In this document: positions 34,505 to 45,916 of the stretch, one piece after another
Position numbering within the stretch: the first letter of the stretch is position 1
Layout: each line of letters starts with the position of its first letter
Source: Tipula vernalis
Lineage: Eukaryota > Arthropoda > Insecta > Diptera > Tipulidae
Direction of reading: 5' to 3'
Length of the DNA: 64,000 bases
Assembly (NCBI GenBank): GCA_958295665.1
Contig: OY282558.1
Span: 35,733,045 to 35,797,044 of the forward strand
The notes under the pieces: model-generated
What the model was told of the DNA's origin: nothing
What the model saw: the letters and a program-made list of their open reading frames with translations, nothing else
The model's database searches: none
Made by a program: the position numbers and the translations under genes

Positions 34505-37253
34505 TGTCTATTATTAATGTTGTCTAGAAACATATATTGACGAGATTCGTCACATTTTTAATGGTGCTGCAGTGGACATTCTTTGTTTCTCTGAGACATT
34601 TTTAAATTCGAATATCCCTAATTCAGCTTTGGCCATCAAAGGTCATAATATATTTAGGAAAGATAGATCGGTACCTCCCCTTAATTATGGTGGTTTATGT
34701 ATGTTTGTAGGAGATCACATTAAGGCTAGATTAGTTACCATATGTTCTTCCATTTCAGAATTGTTAGTATCGGATTTAGAGTTTTTATTTGTCAATGGTT
34801 TCATTAATGGTCGTAAAATCTTAGTCGGTACCATCTATAACCCACCAAAAACTAGTAAGAGATCGTATGCCAAATTTAAAAAATCACTTGTAGACTTAGA
34901 AAGTTTATTTAGTTATTTCTCTTGTAGATTCGATGAAATGTATATATCAGGTGACTTTAATTTCGATATACTCCAAAATTCCGGCTTCCCTCAGGATTAT
35001 TTGAATCTTTTAAATAGTCTTAATTTATCCGTACACAACACTGTGGCACCAACGTTTTCTTGTCCAACCGCTAGCGGGCATTTTATTCCTTTATTGATCA
35101 TATCATATCTTTTATTATTTTTATTTGTTTTTTCAATCAGTTGTCTCTCGGTATGGGATCCCATCATGATCTTTTAGTTTTTGCTGTAAACTCTTACTCT
35201 CCACCTAAACCTAAGAGTTTTAGATTTAGAGATTTTTCTAGTATAGACAATTCCCGCCTTTACTTAGTTTGTAACTCAGTTCCTTGGGAGGTTATTTTTT
35301 GCCTTAGTTCTGCAACTAGCCAAATAGAAAATTTTCAACTCGTATATTAGTTTGGTGTTTAATAGTTGCATTCCGCTTAAAAAGGTTGCTTGCAAAGCAA
35401 AATCTCTGCCTTGGTTGTCTCAGGAAATTTCGAATGCCATAAATATTAGAGTTAGTAAATATCGTGTATGGAAAAGGTGTCCTAATAGTCAGTCTCATTT
35501 AGATTACAAGCAGGCTCGTAACAGAATTGTAGGGTTAATTCGAATTGTTAAACGTAATTTTTTCAAGGACAAGTTAGACTCCTCTCTTCCTCCCAAGGTT
35601 TTCTGGCGTAATTTTCAAGTGGGGATTTCAAACCCAATGAAATTAATAGTTATTTTTGCTCTAGTCTGAACTCGGGCAGTAGTTCCGTCGATTTGTTCTC
35701 TAACGCGTCCTCTAATTCGTTTTCGTTTTCAAATATTTCTCTCGAGGATTTACAATCTGCTATTTGGAAGGTTAAATCGGAATCTTCTGGTCTGGATAAC
35801 GTCAATTTAAAATTCGTTAAAGTATTTTTCCCTTTCGTCTCAAAATACTTGTTACATATCTTCAATTTTATTCTCACGTCCTCTTCCTATCCAGATCAGT
35901 GGAAGCTAAGTAAAATAATCCCGATCCCAAAGATCAGTAATCCTTTAGAGCTATCTCATTTTCGGCCAATTAGCATTTTAAGTTCTCTCTCTAAGACTTT
36001 CGAGATAGTTGTTAAAAATCAAATTTAATCGCATTTACATAGCAATAGTTTAATTAGTTGCTTCCAATCTGGGTTTAGAAAATTTCTTAGCACTTCTACT
36101 GCGTTATTAAATGTATGTGATGATATTAGGCGTAATATGAATAATAGGGAATTAACTTCTTTAACTTTGTTAGATTTTTCTAAGGCCTTTGATTCTATTA
36201 ATCACAGAATCCTTTTTAATAAACTCTTATCTCAGTTTAGATTTTCGCTTTCTGCTGCCAAATTGATTTTTAACTATCTTTCTAATCGTTCTCAGGCAGT
36301 TTTTTTCGAAAATTCCTTGTCTGATTTCCTTCCTGTAATTTCCGGCGTGCCTCAGCGTTCAGTGCTGGGTTCTCTATTATTTTCTATGTACATAAATGAC
36401 ATAGAATCCTCCATTCAACATTGTTCATTTCATATTTTCGCTGATGACGTTCAAATTTATAGAAATAGTCGTGTAGATCAGGATTCTATTGTTAGGAATA
36501 TTTCTCTGATAAATGAAGATTTAAGTAATTTCGTTAGCTGGTCGGTCTCTAACAGGCTCGTTTTAAACGCGAATAAATCTCAGTCGATTATAATTTATAA
36601 AAAACCGTTAAATACCTCGTCCTTTCCTGGTATTTTTCTGCAGGGTTCGCTAGTTGAATATTCAAATACTGTTAGGGATTTAGGCTTAGTTATTAATAAA
36701 ACTCTTACTTGGGGTAACCATTTAGTTACTATTAGTAAGAGGGTCTTTGGCATGCTTAGTTGTTTGTATAAAGTGGTTGCATTTTCTGATAGTCAGTTTA
36801 GGAAAAAATTATTTTTGTCTTATCTTCTTCCTCATTTTATTTACGGTGACATAGTTTTATTCGGTATGCTTCAGGAAAATATGAATGTTCTGCAAAGATG
36901 TTTCAATGTTTGTACAAGGTTTATTTTTGGTATTAGGAAGTTCGATCATATTTCTGCCTACTCCTAGTCTTGTTTTAGAATGTAGTTTATCTATTTTTTA
37001 CGAATTTCGCGTTTGTCTTTTTATTTTAAAACTTCTCAAAGCTAAGGAGCCTTGTTATCTATATAGGAAATTAATGTTTAGTAGGTTTCATTCCTCTAAC
37101 TTCCGCTTAATTCCGGCTAAAAATTGTTGTAGGTTGCTAAACACGTCATTTTATGTTAAGGGAGTTTCCCTTTGGAATTCAATTCCATTGGAAATTAAGA
37201 GATTAGGATCGGCAAAATTATTTAGGCCAACATTTTTGGAGTGGCGTGATTGA
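34505..37253 (+). pseudogene. LINE ORF2 pseudogene (endonuclease and RT)
   Basis: Endonuclease text: DILCFSETFL, GHNIFRKDRS, GGLCMFV, VGTIYNPP and YISGDFNFDIL. A frameshift near 35,080-35,150 leads to the SHHDLL end of the domain, and another precedes 35,352. RT motifs: SSGLDNVNLKFVK, IPIPK, HFRPISILSSLSKTFE, TLLDFSKAFDSINH, GVPQRSVLGSLLFSMYIND (Arg replaces the usual Gly in PQGS) and FADD at 36437-36448. The C-terminal region (YLYRKLMFSRFHS, SLWNSIPLEIKR) is typical of CR1-type ORF2. An in-frame TAA lies at 36026, with shifts near 35,670 and 36,960. The protein would nick DNA and copy element RNA; this copy cannot. Confidence 0.85.
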
Positions 37254-37489
37254 TGGGCAATATGTAGTTTTTTTAATTTATTTTTATTAATTTTTACTAT
37301 TATTTCACCTCGTGCTGTACATTTTATTGTAAATGAGCTACTGCTCAAAATAGAATGTGTAAGCATGAGGTGAAGAGGTTTTTATGCCTTCATTATTTTT
37401 TTATTTGTTTCGATTGCTTTGTTTCCATGTGTGCTTTTCCTTTTAATATTAAATTATTTATAAAATACTATAAATAAATAAATAAATGA
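34505..37489 (+). mobile_element. CR1/Jockey-type LINE remnant, 5'-truncated
   Basis: Carries a partial endonuclease, an RT and a C-terminal domain without RNase H. It ends in a tandem TAAA tail (37467-37488). The 3' UTR of about 210 bp has no conserved element I recognise. The 5' boundary is set near 34,505, where endonuclease homology begins (YIDEIRHIFNGAAVDILCFS); ORF1 is missing. No target duplication could be defined. The clade within the CR1/Jockey superfamily is not resolved. Confidence 0.82.
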
Positions 37490-37932
37490 ATAGAACGTTT
37501 AAATAAAACGATAATTTCAAACCAGATTTTACGTTTTCAGAACGTTTTCTAGAAACTAGTTCTATTTCAATTGAAATAGAGAAACCATTAAACGTCTTAC
37601 AAATGCTTTCGAACGTGTTTTGCAATTCTAAAAGGTTTTAATGAACTTGGTTCCTCAAGAGACTTCAAAGACGTTTCTTTTAACCATTTCGTTAAAATTG
37701 TACGTACCACTATACATCTACTTTTCATTCGTTTTATCACAAGAAGTTCTTTAACTGGATGAAACGCACTCTTTTCATTGCTCAATTTGTTGTCTTTCAT
37801 TGGTCTAGCTTTTGTATTAAATACAGCTACGTTATTCTGTTTAGTTTAAATTCAAACGTCATCTGTGTTGTGGCAGAAGATATTTTTTTGGCGGTCAATC
37901 GAGTCAGACTGAAGGGCGATTTACTATTGTAA
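37490..37932. other. Unassigned spacer
   Basis: About 440 bp with a short palindrome around AATTGAAATAGA at 37,560-37,590. No gene is recognised. Confidence 0.5.
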
Positions 37933-38247
37933 GGCTATATGTTCAGAATAGGGATTAGTAATCCCGATTATTTCATACAGCGCTTAAAATATTACATTGT
38001 TAGAGCGAAATATTTATTATTCGAGACGTTAGTAATTTCAATTATTCTTTAGTTTATCATTTGGTTAGCATTAAGCAGACTAATTTTTTTTCCATGAATT
38101 ATTTTATACGAAATACTCTACATAATAAGGAATATAGTTTTGAACAATTTTCGGTAAAATCACAAGGTACAAGACCAAATAGGTAATCCAGTACAAGTAA
38201 ACTTGATTAGCCAAATCTGGATTACTAATCCGAAGTCTGAACAAGCC
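37933..38247. mobile_element. MITE-like TIR element, 315 bp
   Basis: The left end GGCTATATGTTCAGA then GGGATTAGTAATCC is matched, inverted, by GGATTACTAATCC then TCTGAACAAGCC at the right. There is no ORF. The target duplication is unclear, so the superfamily is not assigned. Confidence 0.55.
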
Positions 38248-39276
38248 ATTATAGTTGATAAAATTAAAAAAATTTTCGATTTTTCTTGACGTTCAAATTT
38301 TAACTCAAAGGTAACGTACATTACTTTGTACTTAAGTTTAAATGTCCAGTACCAAGTACAAAAATTATACAGCGTTTTTCGTTTTTATATTAATTTATAT
38401 GAAACCTTCTTATAAATTAGTTCACTTTTCATATATAATGTTTTTTTTAACTTTCCAACTACTCTAAGACGAAACCACAATACATATTTACGAGCCAAAC
38501 GAATTTTGTTCAGTAAAATATTAATATAACGAATTATTTGACCGGTGGTACAATAACAAATAAATAAGGAAGGGCAAAATAATTTTTTGAACCCAAAGGA
38601 ATTATTCAACGGAGTTGAGTTTCTTCGACAACTTCTTTTGTAAGGCACCATTGGAAGATTCGCTGAAGAAAAGTATGCACAATTATAACCGAAGTAGTGA
38701 GAAACTTCAGTCTTCAGCCTTTTTTGGAAAACACTATGAATAAAATAATTTTTATTAGCAAATTATTAAATGAACTTTACACTATTTGCAGTGTACATTA
38801 CACCAGAGATTCCAAAACACTCCAAAACTGGTTAGAAACCAGAAATTCTCGACTCAGTGGTTTTAGTAATAAAAATTATAAGTTTACTACTTCTTAATTT
38901 ACCTAAATATAAATTACTCATATTTTGTTTAAAATTACTTACCTCTTATCTATTAAATTGTTTCTTGCTATTTTTAACGACCCTAGAAAATAAAATAAAA
39001 ACGCATTACAAATTATAATTCTTTAATGTCGGTAGTTTATAAAATCTAACTATGCATGTATGTCTGTTCATAATAATACAGAAAGACCCATACCTAAAAT
39101 TTTTTAAATATTTTGACCTGCCTCAAATTCCAATACGGTTGTCGGCGCATAACATTAACAATTTGCATTTGCAATAACTGTCCCTTAAAAAATAAAGCTG
39201 GTTTGGGCTATTAATTTTTCTGTGGCAACCTTTAATTGTGAACCGAAGTTGTCTGTTGTTATTGTTTCTGTGTGTG
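38248..39276. other. Unassigned AT-rich DNA
   Basis: About 1 kb. ORFs at 38.4-38.65 kb (minus) and 38.7-38.9 kb (plus) are basic, AT-biased frames with no family motif. No repeat was found. Confidence 0.5.
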
Positions 39277-39279
39277 TAA

Positions 39280-39719
39280 AGCATTGACCAGCGAGTCTTT
39301 AAGCATCCGTCATAAAACCTTACAGAATTTAACGAAAATGTATTGTTAAGGAAATTTTGACAGATCGCCCAGCGAATCCGTAACACGATTTGATAACAAA
39401 AAATAAAGAATATTTGTAATTGTATTTTAAAACAATAATTTTTTTGTCACATAACGCTACATAATATATTATGAACATATTTAAAATATATATAAGACAT
39501 TATTTTAATTAATAAAACATAAATAGACAATGTTTCACTGTTTGACGTTTCTTCCTTCAGTTTGGGCGGTAATTTTCGCTCTTGTTAAAGAATGTTAAAT
39601 GACATTTCAAATTTAACGAAACTGAACGAAAAGTTCTTAAAGCTTCGCTGGTCAATAACACGCATGTTCCTATGGTCGCATTCTTACTTAAATTTCTTAA
39701 AGACTCGCTGGTCAATGCT
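39280..39719. mobile_element. Harbinger-type MITE (family B), copy 1
   Basis: The 440-bp element has perfect terminal inverted repeats (AGCATTGACCAGCGAGTC and more, about 24 bp), flanked by TAA at 39277-39279 and 39720-39722. It is non-coding. A 3-bp TWA target duplication is the hallmark of PIF/Harbinger. It is nearly the reverse complement of 49422-49858 along its length. Internal words include TTTGGGCGGTAATTTTCGCT and AACGAAACTGAACGAAA. Confidence 0.88.
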
Positions 39720-39722
39720 TAA

Positions 39723-40252
39723 GTCAAGCGCGAATCGCATTTTTAATTGGAATGGCACAGAAATTACATAATAACTGAAACTGATACACTATATGTACAA
39801 ATTATACAGAAAAAAAAATTCAACTGATTTCAAAAGTTTATTGTTTGTTTTATTTAGTTCTTGAATTGTTTGCCAAATTTATCTATTTTGTATTTTCTGT
39901 TTTGTGGTTAGTGTTTGAACCGTGAATTAATTTTTTTATGTTTCCGGCCATATGGATTACATTAGCATATTACATACACTCATTATCCCCTAAATATGAA
40001 CTATACAATTTTTTAATTGTTTCATTTCGTTATTGTGAAAACAACACAAAACAAATGTCCCTGAAATTTAATAATACATTTTATGAAAAGGATGTGTAAT
40101 TATCCTTTTAACTCTGCCATAGAATAGAACCAGGGTTGTTGAGAATTTGAGTAAATATGGAAAAACGTATTTTACAACATATACCACTATACACTATTAA
40201 GATAGGTTAAGTTGGCTACCTAGTTTCATGAGAAACTAATCTGTATATATTG
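39723..40252. other. Unassigned AT-rich DNA
   Basis: About 530 bp with no recognised ORF or repeat. Confidence 0.55.
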
Positions 40253-40329
40253 TTAACACGTTCGCCAATCAACCATTTTTTTGATATTCAGAAAAAACTA
40301 CCGTATGAGCAATAAAAAGTCACTTATAT

Positions 40330-40500
40330 AGTATGTGACATGAGTTTCTTGTACAACGATGCATCACATATATGCGACATGAGTTTTTGAATGCCGATAC
40401 GTCACGTATATGCGACACGAGTGTTAAGTTTGTACAATGTATGCGCCACATTTGTGTGACATGAGTCTATGGGTATATGCGACTCAGATGTGATATAAGT
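40330..40500. repeat. Degenerate 38-44 bp subterminal repeats
   Basis: Copies of TATGTGACATGAGTTT or TATGCGACATGAGTTT alternate with GCATCACATATA or ACGTCACGTATA. A further copy lies at about 40,750, and the motif ACATATGTGACG lies at the other end (42,310). Such repeats near an end may be transposase-binding sites; that role is inference. Confidence 0.55.
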
Positions 40501-40617
40501 CTTTGGAATACTACAATGGACGTATTATATATAAATTGTAAATTATGATTCAATATCATATAAAAACAAAGCGTAATTCGAATGAGTATGTCAAATTTCA
40601 AAATAAATAAAAAAAAC

Positions 40618-40760
40618 AAATTTCGAAAATGTATTCAGTGTGCCAAGTTCTGAAACATGGATATGCACACAATCGAATCTCCTCATCTGCATTGGTTTTA
40701 CAAATACAACAAACGTATTTGGTCGCAGTCCTCTTGCCAGTTTTGCTATTTATGACATGA
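40618..40760 (-). pseudogene. piggyBac transposase C-terminal Cys-rich domain fragment
   Basis: On the minus strand the reading SKTGKRTATKYVCCICKTN continues with LCAYPCFRTWHTEY. The CxxC ... C ... CF..WH spacing is that of the zinc-binding tail that piggyBac transposases use to bind their ends. The fragment is short and has no upstream catalytic domain in the window; the Tc1-like insertion and a deletion lie where the rest should be. It supports the class call from the TTAA-flanked ends. It is too short to be functional. Confidence 0.65.
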
Positions 40761-40787
40761 GTTTTTTTTAAAGTAGCATGTCACAAA

Positions 40788-42305
40788 CAGTGGTGGCCAC
40801 GAATTTAGCACGCACCACAATAATTGCACGAAGTTGGTATTTTCGCCGATACATTCTAATTTAATATTTGGCTAACTCATTAGCTCGGTGAAAAAAGAAC
40901 AAACAAATACCACTGTTTTAAATAATGATATATTTTATTCGCTTAGAAAAAAAAACAGTTTCACTACTATAGTTTGTTTCAAACTGGACACTATTTCAGC
41001 ACATTTTCGGATTTCTTTAATCTTTGTGATTTTTTTAAAATTTAAAGAATAAATTCTGAAATATTTCTAAATTTCATATAATAGTAATGCATTTAATAAC
41101 AAAAAGTGTAAATATAGGAGTGATGAAAGGTCAGTGGTGCCCAGAAACAAAAACGGACTAATTCAGAAATTGTAAAATAAGCTCCTTGAGCGCTGGAAAC
41201 TTCGCAAAGAGAAAACCAAATATGTAATACATCGGATATCAGCTAAGGACCCATTTAAGAGCTCTAGCGCCATACAAGAAGAATTAGGATCTAAATGTGG
41301 TATTGTTGTGTCTTTCAGAACGGTAAGGAGCCGCTTAAATGGAAATAACTCACGTGGGGGCATAGCCCAGTGTAAAGCCCTCGTATCAAAAAAAAAAAAT
41401 AAAAATAAAAATGAAAGCCAGATTAGGCTTTGTAAAAGAGCACTTAGGCAAACTACTTAATTTTTGGAAAAATGTACTCCGGAGTGATGATTCAAAGTTC
41501 TGCAGATTCGGATCTGATTGGAAAAAAATATGTACCGTGCCCCCAAAATATGTAGCATAGTCCCAAGTACATTATCAAAACAAGCATGGCAGTGGAAACG
41601 TGATGGTTTGGACTGCTTTTTCCTGGCATGGAGTTGGCCCAATAATAAAAATTGATAGCAAAATGGATCAACATATTTATAAAAGTATTATTGAAAACCA
41701 TCTGATTCCTTTTGCTGAAGAGTATTTACCGCTTGGATGGATTTTCATGCAAGAAAATGACCCTAAGCACACTTCACGACTATGGTTAAGATTAGATTAG
41801 AACCAAATGGTATCAATGTTTAAGTGGCCCATGCAATCACCAGATCTCAATCTGAATCAGAATCTGTACAACGCTGTTTAAGATCACGTGAAGCAAAAGA
41901 AACCGAAGAATTTAGCGGAGTTGTGGCAGGAAAATCAAAACGCATGGAATGCTATTCCAAACAGATATTGCAAAGTGTCGGTAGAAAGTTTGAGCAGGCA
42001 GGAGATGTGAAGCAGTAATTCAAAATTAACGATTTCCAACTAAATATTGAAAAATAATTGACTTCTGTCAATGTTGCTTAAATTAATGTGATAACTTGGT
42101 AAATGTGCTAAATTTGTGTTCTCGCAAAATATTAATATTTTTTAATTTTTTCTTTATAGGTATACAAATGAATTAATCTGTTAGTACTCTAAAAATATGT
42201 ACTTACATTAAACTGTATTTAAGTTCAATTTTTATTGAATAATAAATGAAATAAATTGTTATTTTTTATTATAAAACAAGTGTGCTAAATTCGTGACCAC
42301 CACTG
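40788..42305 (+). mobile_element. Tc1-like transposon, inactive
   Basis: The 1,518-bp element has inverted ends CAGTGGTGGCCACGAATTTA and its complement with one change. It carries a DD34E-type transposase remnant. The TA duplication expected for Tc1 is not intact (AA on the left, TC on the right), from mutation or a shifted boundary. It is nested in the piggyBac-like remnant. Confidence 0.82.
41143..42050 (+). pseudogene. Tc1-like transposase pseudogene
   Basis: The helix-turn-helix part reads HRISAKDPFKSSSAIQEEL and VSFRTVRSRL. After frameshifts the catalytic core shows LRSDDSKFCRFGSDW (first Asp), GNVMVWTAFSWHGVGP, then MQENDPKHTS (second Asp) and WPMQSPDLNLNQNL. In the last motif the catalytic Glu of the usual SPDLNPIEN is Gln. 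Stops interrupt it at several places, including near 41,460 and at 41,798. The family enzyme cuts and pastes the element at TA sites. The broken frame and lost Glu make this copy inactive. Confidence 0.85.
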
Positions 42306-42374
42306 TCTACACATATGTGACGTTGAGTGGCGAACATGTTAAATATTATTTTTTTGTCAGGTGCTGTCTAATTT

Positions 42375-43091
42375 ATGTCTTATCCTGTGTTTTTTTATTT
42401 GCTCCCGATAGCTGCTATCGGGAGCCGTCGTTTTTCTACGCCTAAATTTAAATTTGACGCGCTATTTGCATTTAAATTATGCCTCAACAATTTTAACATT
42501 AACTTTGTCTGTGATGATTGTCTCAAAAACCATAACAATCAGCAGCAACTAATCCAAGCATTGATGTCTCAATTAAGTGAGGTTAGCAAATTGCTGACTA
42601 ATATGTTTAATAATTTTCAAACGGTGACAAACAACCTTGTCTCCCAAGATCAAATGGGCGCAATGATTGTTAACAACAATACCATGTCTGGGCAATCTAT
42701 CAACAATAACGTCGACAACATCAACAGCATTAACAAATTGAGCTCGCAAAATATCATAACTGGAACTGAAGTCAACACCGAATTGGAAATGGTGAAACCA
42801 AAAAATTACCTGCACGTCTCAAATTTTAAACCAACCACAACTAGTGAGGATATTAAAAACTATCTTAGTCATAAGCTAAATATTTCAGTGGCTGAAATCG
42901 AATGTCACGAACTTGTTCCAAAAAATGTTGATAGAAGTTTGCTAAACTTTATTTCGTTTAAAATTGGGTTGGAGTCTTCAATATACAACAAGGCTTATGA
43001 TGGTAGTATTTGGCCACTACAGTGTGCCATTAAACCGTTTATTAATGTAAGACGTCAAAAGAAATTTCATGCCACAGCAACATTGCAGTAA
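42375..43091 (+). CDS. LINE ORF1, open frame of 238 codons
   Basis: The frame is open from 42375 and ends just before ORF2 sequence. The N-terminus has a CDDC pair (FVCDDCLKNH) that looks like the end of a PHD-type zinc finger, so the true N-terminus is probably lost. A Gln/Asn-rich coiled-coil-like region follows (QQQLIQALMSQLSEVSKLL). Then comes a compact domain starting YLHVSNFKP with LNFISFKIGL, resembling the RRM-like fold of LINE ORF1 proteins, and a closing SIWPLQCAIKPF motif seen in ORF1 of this LINE group. ORF1p binds element RNA. The annotated ATG may be fortuitous. This is transposon, not host, coding sequence. Confidence 0.6.
   Translation: MSYPVFFYLLPIAAIGSRRFSTPKFKFDALFAFKLCLNNFNINFVCDDCLKNHNNQQQLIQALMSQLSEVSKLLTNMFNNFQTVTNNLVSQDQMGAMIVNNNTMSGQSINNNVDNINSINKLSSQNIITGTEVNTELEMVKPKNYLHVSNFKPTTTSEDIKNYLSHKLNISVAEIECHELVPKNVDRSLLNFISFKIGLESSIYNKAYDGSIWPLQCAIKPFINVRRQKKFHATATLQ
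42401..42425 (+). other. Perfect 11-bp hairpin at the start of ORF1
   Basis: GCTCCCGATAG and CTATCGGGAGC pair around CTG. The GC-rich stem lies within the first codons of the open frame. It may be part of the LINE 5' UTR rather than coding sequence. Confidence 0.6.
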
Positions 43092-43259
43092 TAAACTTAT
43101 TAATAGTGATTATTCGTCGGTCATTCAACAAGGTCATCGTAATTGTAAAAGTTACGTACTTTATTCTAGTTTTTATGATTTTTTTAAATTGATTTTTAAT
43201 ATTTTTTTGTATTTTAGGTTTTCACACTTCAGTCTCTATCGGCATACACACAATAACTC

Positions 43260-45916
43260 TGACAAAAACTTGAGAGATAGTGATGGTTCATGTTTAAAGC
43301 TTGGATTTCTTAATGTTCGCTGTCTTTTTTGCCATATTGATCAAATTCGAATTTTTATTAATTTTAATAACATTGATCTTTTTTGAGTGGCGGAATCCTG
43401 GCTTACGTGTAAGATCAATGATCAATCTGTTGCCATAAATGGCTATAATATTCTACGATACGACAGAACATACAAAAATGGTGGTGGGGTCTGTATATAC
43501 TACAGAAAATGTTACAAATTCAAGAGGATTCATTCAGGTACATATGGTAAAACTGAAGTTATAATGGGAGAAATGAAACTTCCTTCCATGACAATTCTAA
43601 TAGTAGTTTGTTACAATCCCCCACCTGCTATAAAAACTGACCTGGACGATTTCCAGAAAATTCTATCTTCTTTCGTATTACGATATTGTCATTTTGTAAT
43701 AAGTGGTGACTTCAATTTTAATATCCTTGACAGGTCGCATATATTCCATGATCTATTAAAATCCAATAACCTTTCTCAGTTCCTTTTTCGTCAACTCGTG
43801 GCCCATCGTGGCTAGATCAGTTTATTGTTTCTAATCCGGAACAAGCCAGAATATTGGAGTTCAATCAATACAATATGCCACATATATCCGATCATGACTT
43901 TCTACTCATCTCCTATAAAGTGAAGTCTAAACGGGTCAAAATCGGAACAAGCTTATTTACGACTATAGTAACATAAATAATGCAGCAATTTCTTCTTGCC
44001 TTTTGGGCGCTGATTGGGGTCGGATCTGTGTCCCGGTAAAACGAGTACTGGATGGCCAATCTGCAGCTCCTTGGTTTAATTTTGAAATTGCTCATAGAAT
44101 GTTACTTCGGGATCAGGCCTTTTCTAAATTTCAGAAAACTTCCGATATAAAGTACCGCAAAATATATCAAAATGAGCGAAATTGTGTTACTGATTTGATT
44201 AGAGCCGCTAAACAAAATTATTATTTTCGTAACCATAAGCTAACCATGGCAAGAATTTGGGGAAATATTAATACGATTGGCATAGGGAAAAGTAGATCTA
44301 ATGTTTTAATTGACATGGACCCTGCTGTAGTAAATTCTTATATTTTTGCAACATACCTAACAAGTCGGTTGTTTTTCCTCTTCCAGATTGTAATGCTACA
44401 AGTAGTTTCACTTCTAATTTGTTTTCAGTTAGCTGTGTAATGGAATTAGATATTTTGAAAAGTATTTGCAGCATAAAATCTAACGCAGCTGGTCATGATG
44501 CAATGAATCTAATTTTTTTAAAGAAGATATTACCTTTTGTTATCTCACCGTTAACGTACTTAATAAATAATTGTATCATGCGGTCTGAATTTCCTGATAT
44601 ATGGAAAACCAATTTAGTGATTCCGGTTAAAAAGAAACAAAATAATGACTCGCTGGATAATCTTAGACCAATCAGTATGGTATCGGTATTATCTAAAGTT
44701 TTCGAGATTCTAATTCGTGATCAAATTAACGACCATATAAAAAAATATAAATATTTAACACAGTTTCAATCGGGTTTCCGTAACAATCATAGTACAAGCA
44801 CCATCTTGATCAAAGCAACTCTTTTGTTGTACTAGTATTGCTCGATTTTTCCAAAGCTTTTGACTGTTTAAATCATAAGTTACTTTTGCAAAAGTTGATG
44901 ATTTATTTTAACTTTGATAAAACTGCGCTTAAGCTTATGTATAGTTATTTATCGGAGAGATATCAAAAAGTCTTAATAAAAGATCAGTTGTCTGATCCAC
45001 AACGTATTCCTTCTGGTGTCTTTCAGGGAACTATCCTTGGGCCGTTATTATTCTCCCTATTTATCAATGATCTACCGCAGGTCTTGAAATATTCGAAATA
45101 TGTTTTGTATGCAGATGATTGTCAAATTTACCTTGGGGGCGTTAAGGATAATATATCTGAAACCTTTAATAAAATTAATAATGATTTATCCAACATATTA
45201 GATTGGTCTATATCTAATGGGAAGTCTCATTGAATATTTCAAAGACGCAGGCAATCTTCATTTCTAGGCGTGATTTTTTAGTCATCCCAGATATATACAT
45301 TGATAATAAAATAATCCCATTTCAAAATCGCGTTAATAATTTAGGAACTTTTATTAACAATAGATTCACGTGGGATTCCCAGATTATCAAGGTTTGTAGT
45401 AAAATCAACTTTACGTTATATGGATTGAAACTCCATAATAACATTTGTCCTAAAACCGTCAGGATTTTGCTTGCTAAAACGTTGGTAATCCCCCATGTAT
45501 TGTATTGTGAATTTCTTTACATTAGTTGCGATTGTAACTCAAGGGAAATTTTGCAAGTAACTTTGAACAACATAGCCAGATACGTCAATGGATTGAGGAA
45601 ATGTGATCATATCTCTGCTAAGTTTAGAGAATTATTTGGTTGCACAATGACTCAATTTTTTTATTATAGATCATTATTGCTCCTCTATAAAATTATCAAT
45701 AATCAAGTTCCTGTTTATTTAGACAACAAAATAAAAATTGGTTCAGCTCGAAATAGCAATATAATACTGCCAGTTAACCGTTCTAATGTTTACAACAACT
45801 CGCCACTATTTACTATGTTTACAAGTTGGAATCAGGTTCCGGTGGAGATTAGAAGTGTTAAAACTTTTGCTAGATTTAAAGTTTTATTATTTGATTTTGT
45901 TAAGAATGAATTGTAA
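43260..45916 (+). pseudogene. LINE ORF2 pseudogene (endonuclease and RT)
   Basis: The endonuclease starts near 43,290 (LKLGFLNVRCL, HIDQIRIF), meets a TGA at 43384-43386, then continues in frame with VAESWL, GYNILRYDRT, GGGVCIYYR, CYNPPP and VISGDFNFNIL. A frameshift near 43,790 leads to ISDHDFLLISY. RT motifs: AAGHDAMNLIFLKKI, LRPISMVSVLSKVFEI, FQSGFRNNHST, LDFSKAFDCLNH, GVFQGTILGPLLFSLFINDL and YADD at 45108-45119. The C-terminal part ends with SWNQVPVEIRSVKTFARFK. Further shifts lie near 44,380, 44,830 and 45,232. The domain order and tail match the 34.5-kb LINE, but identity is low, so they are different families. Confidence 0.85.

Larger units (their letters stand above)
40257..42338 (-). 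mobile_element. piggyBac-like remnant interrupted by a Tc1-like element
   Basis: The ends CACGTTCGCCAATCAAC (left) and GTTGAGTGGCGAACATG (right) are inverted repeats, with TTAA directly outside (40253-40256 and 42339-42342). A minus-strand fragment at 40,618-40,760 reads as a piggyBac C-terminal Cys-rich domain. The Tc1-like element at 40788-42305 splits the remnant. Without it only about 564 bp of piggyBac remain, so most of the transposase was deleted. Subterminal repeats of the form ATGYGACATGAGT recur at about 40,334, 40,373, 40,411 and 40,455. Confidence 0.72.
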
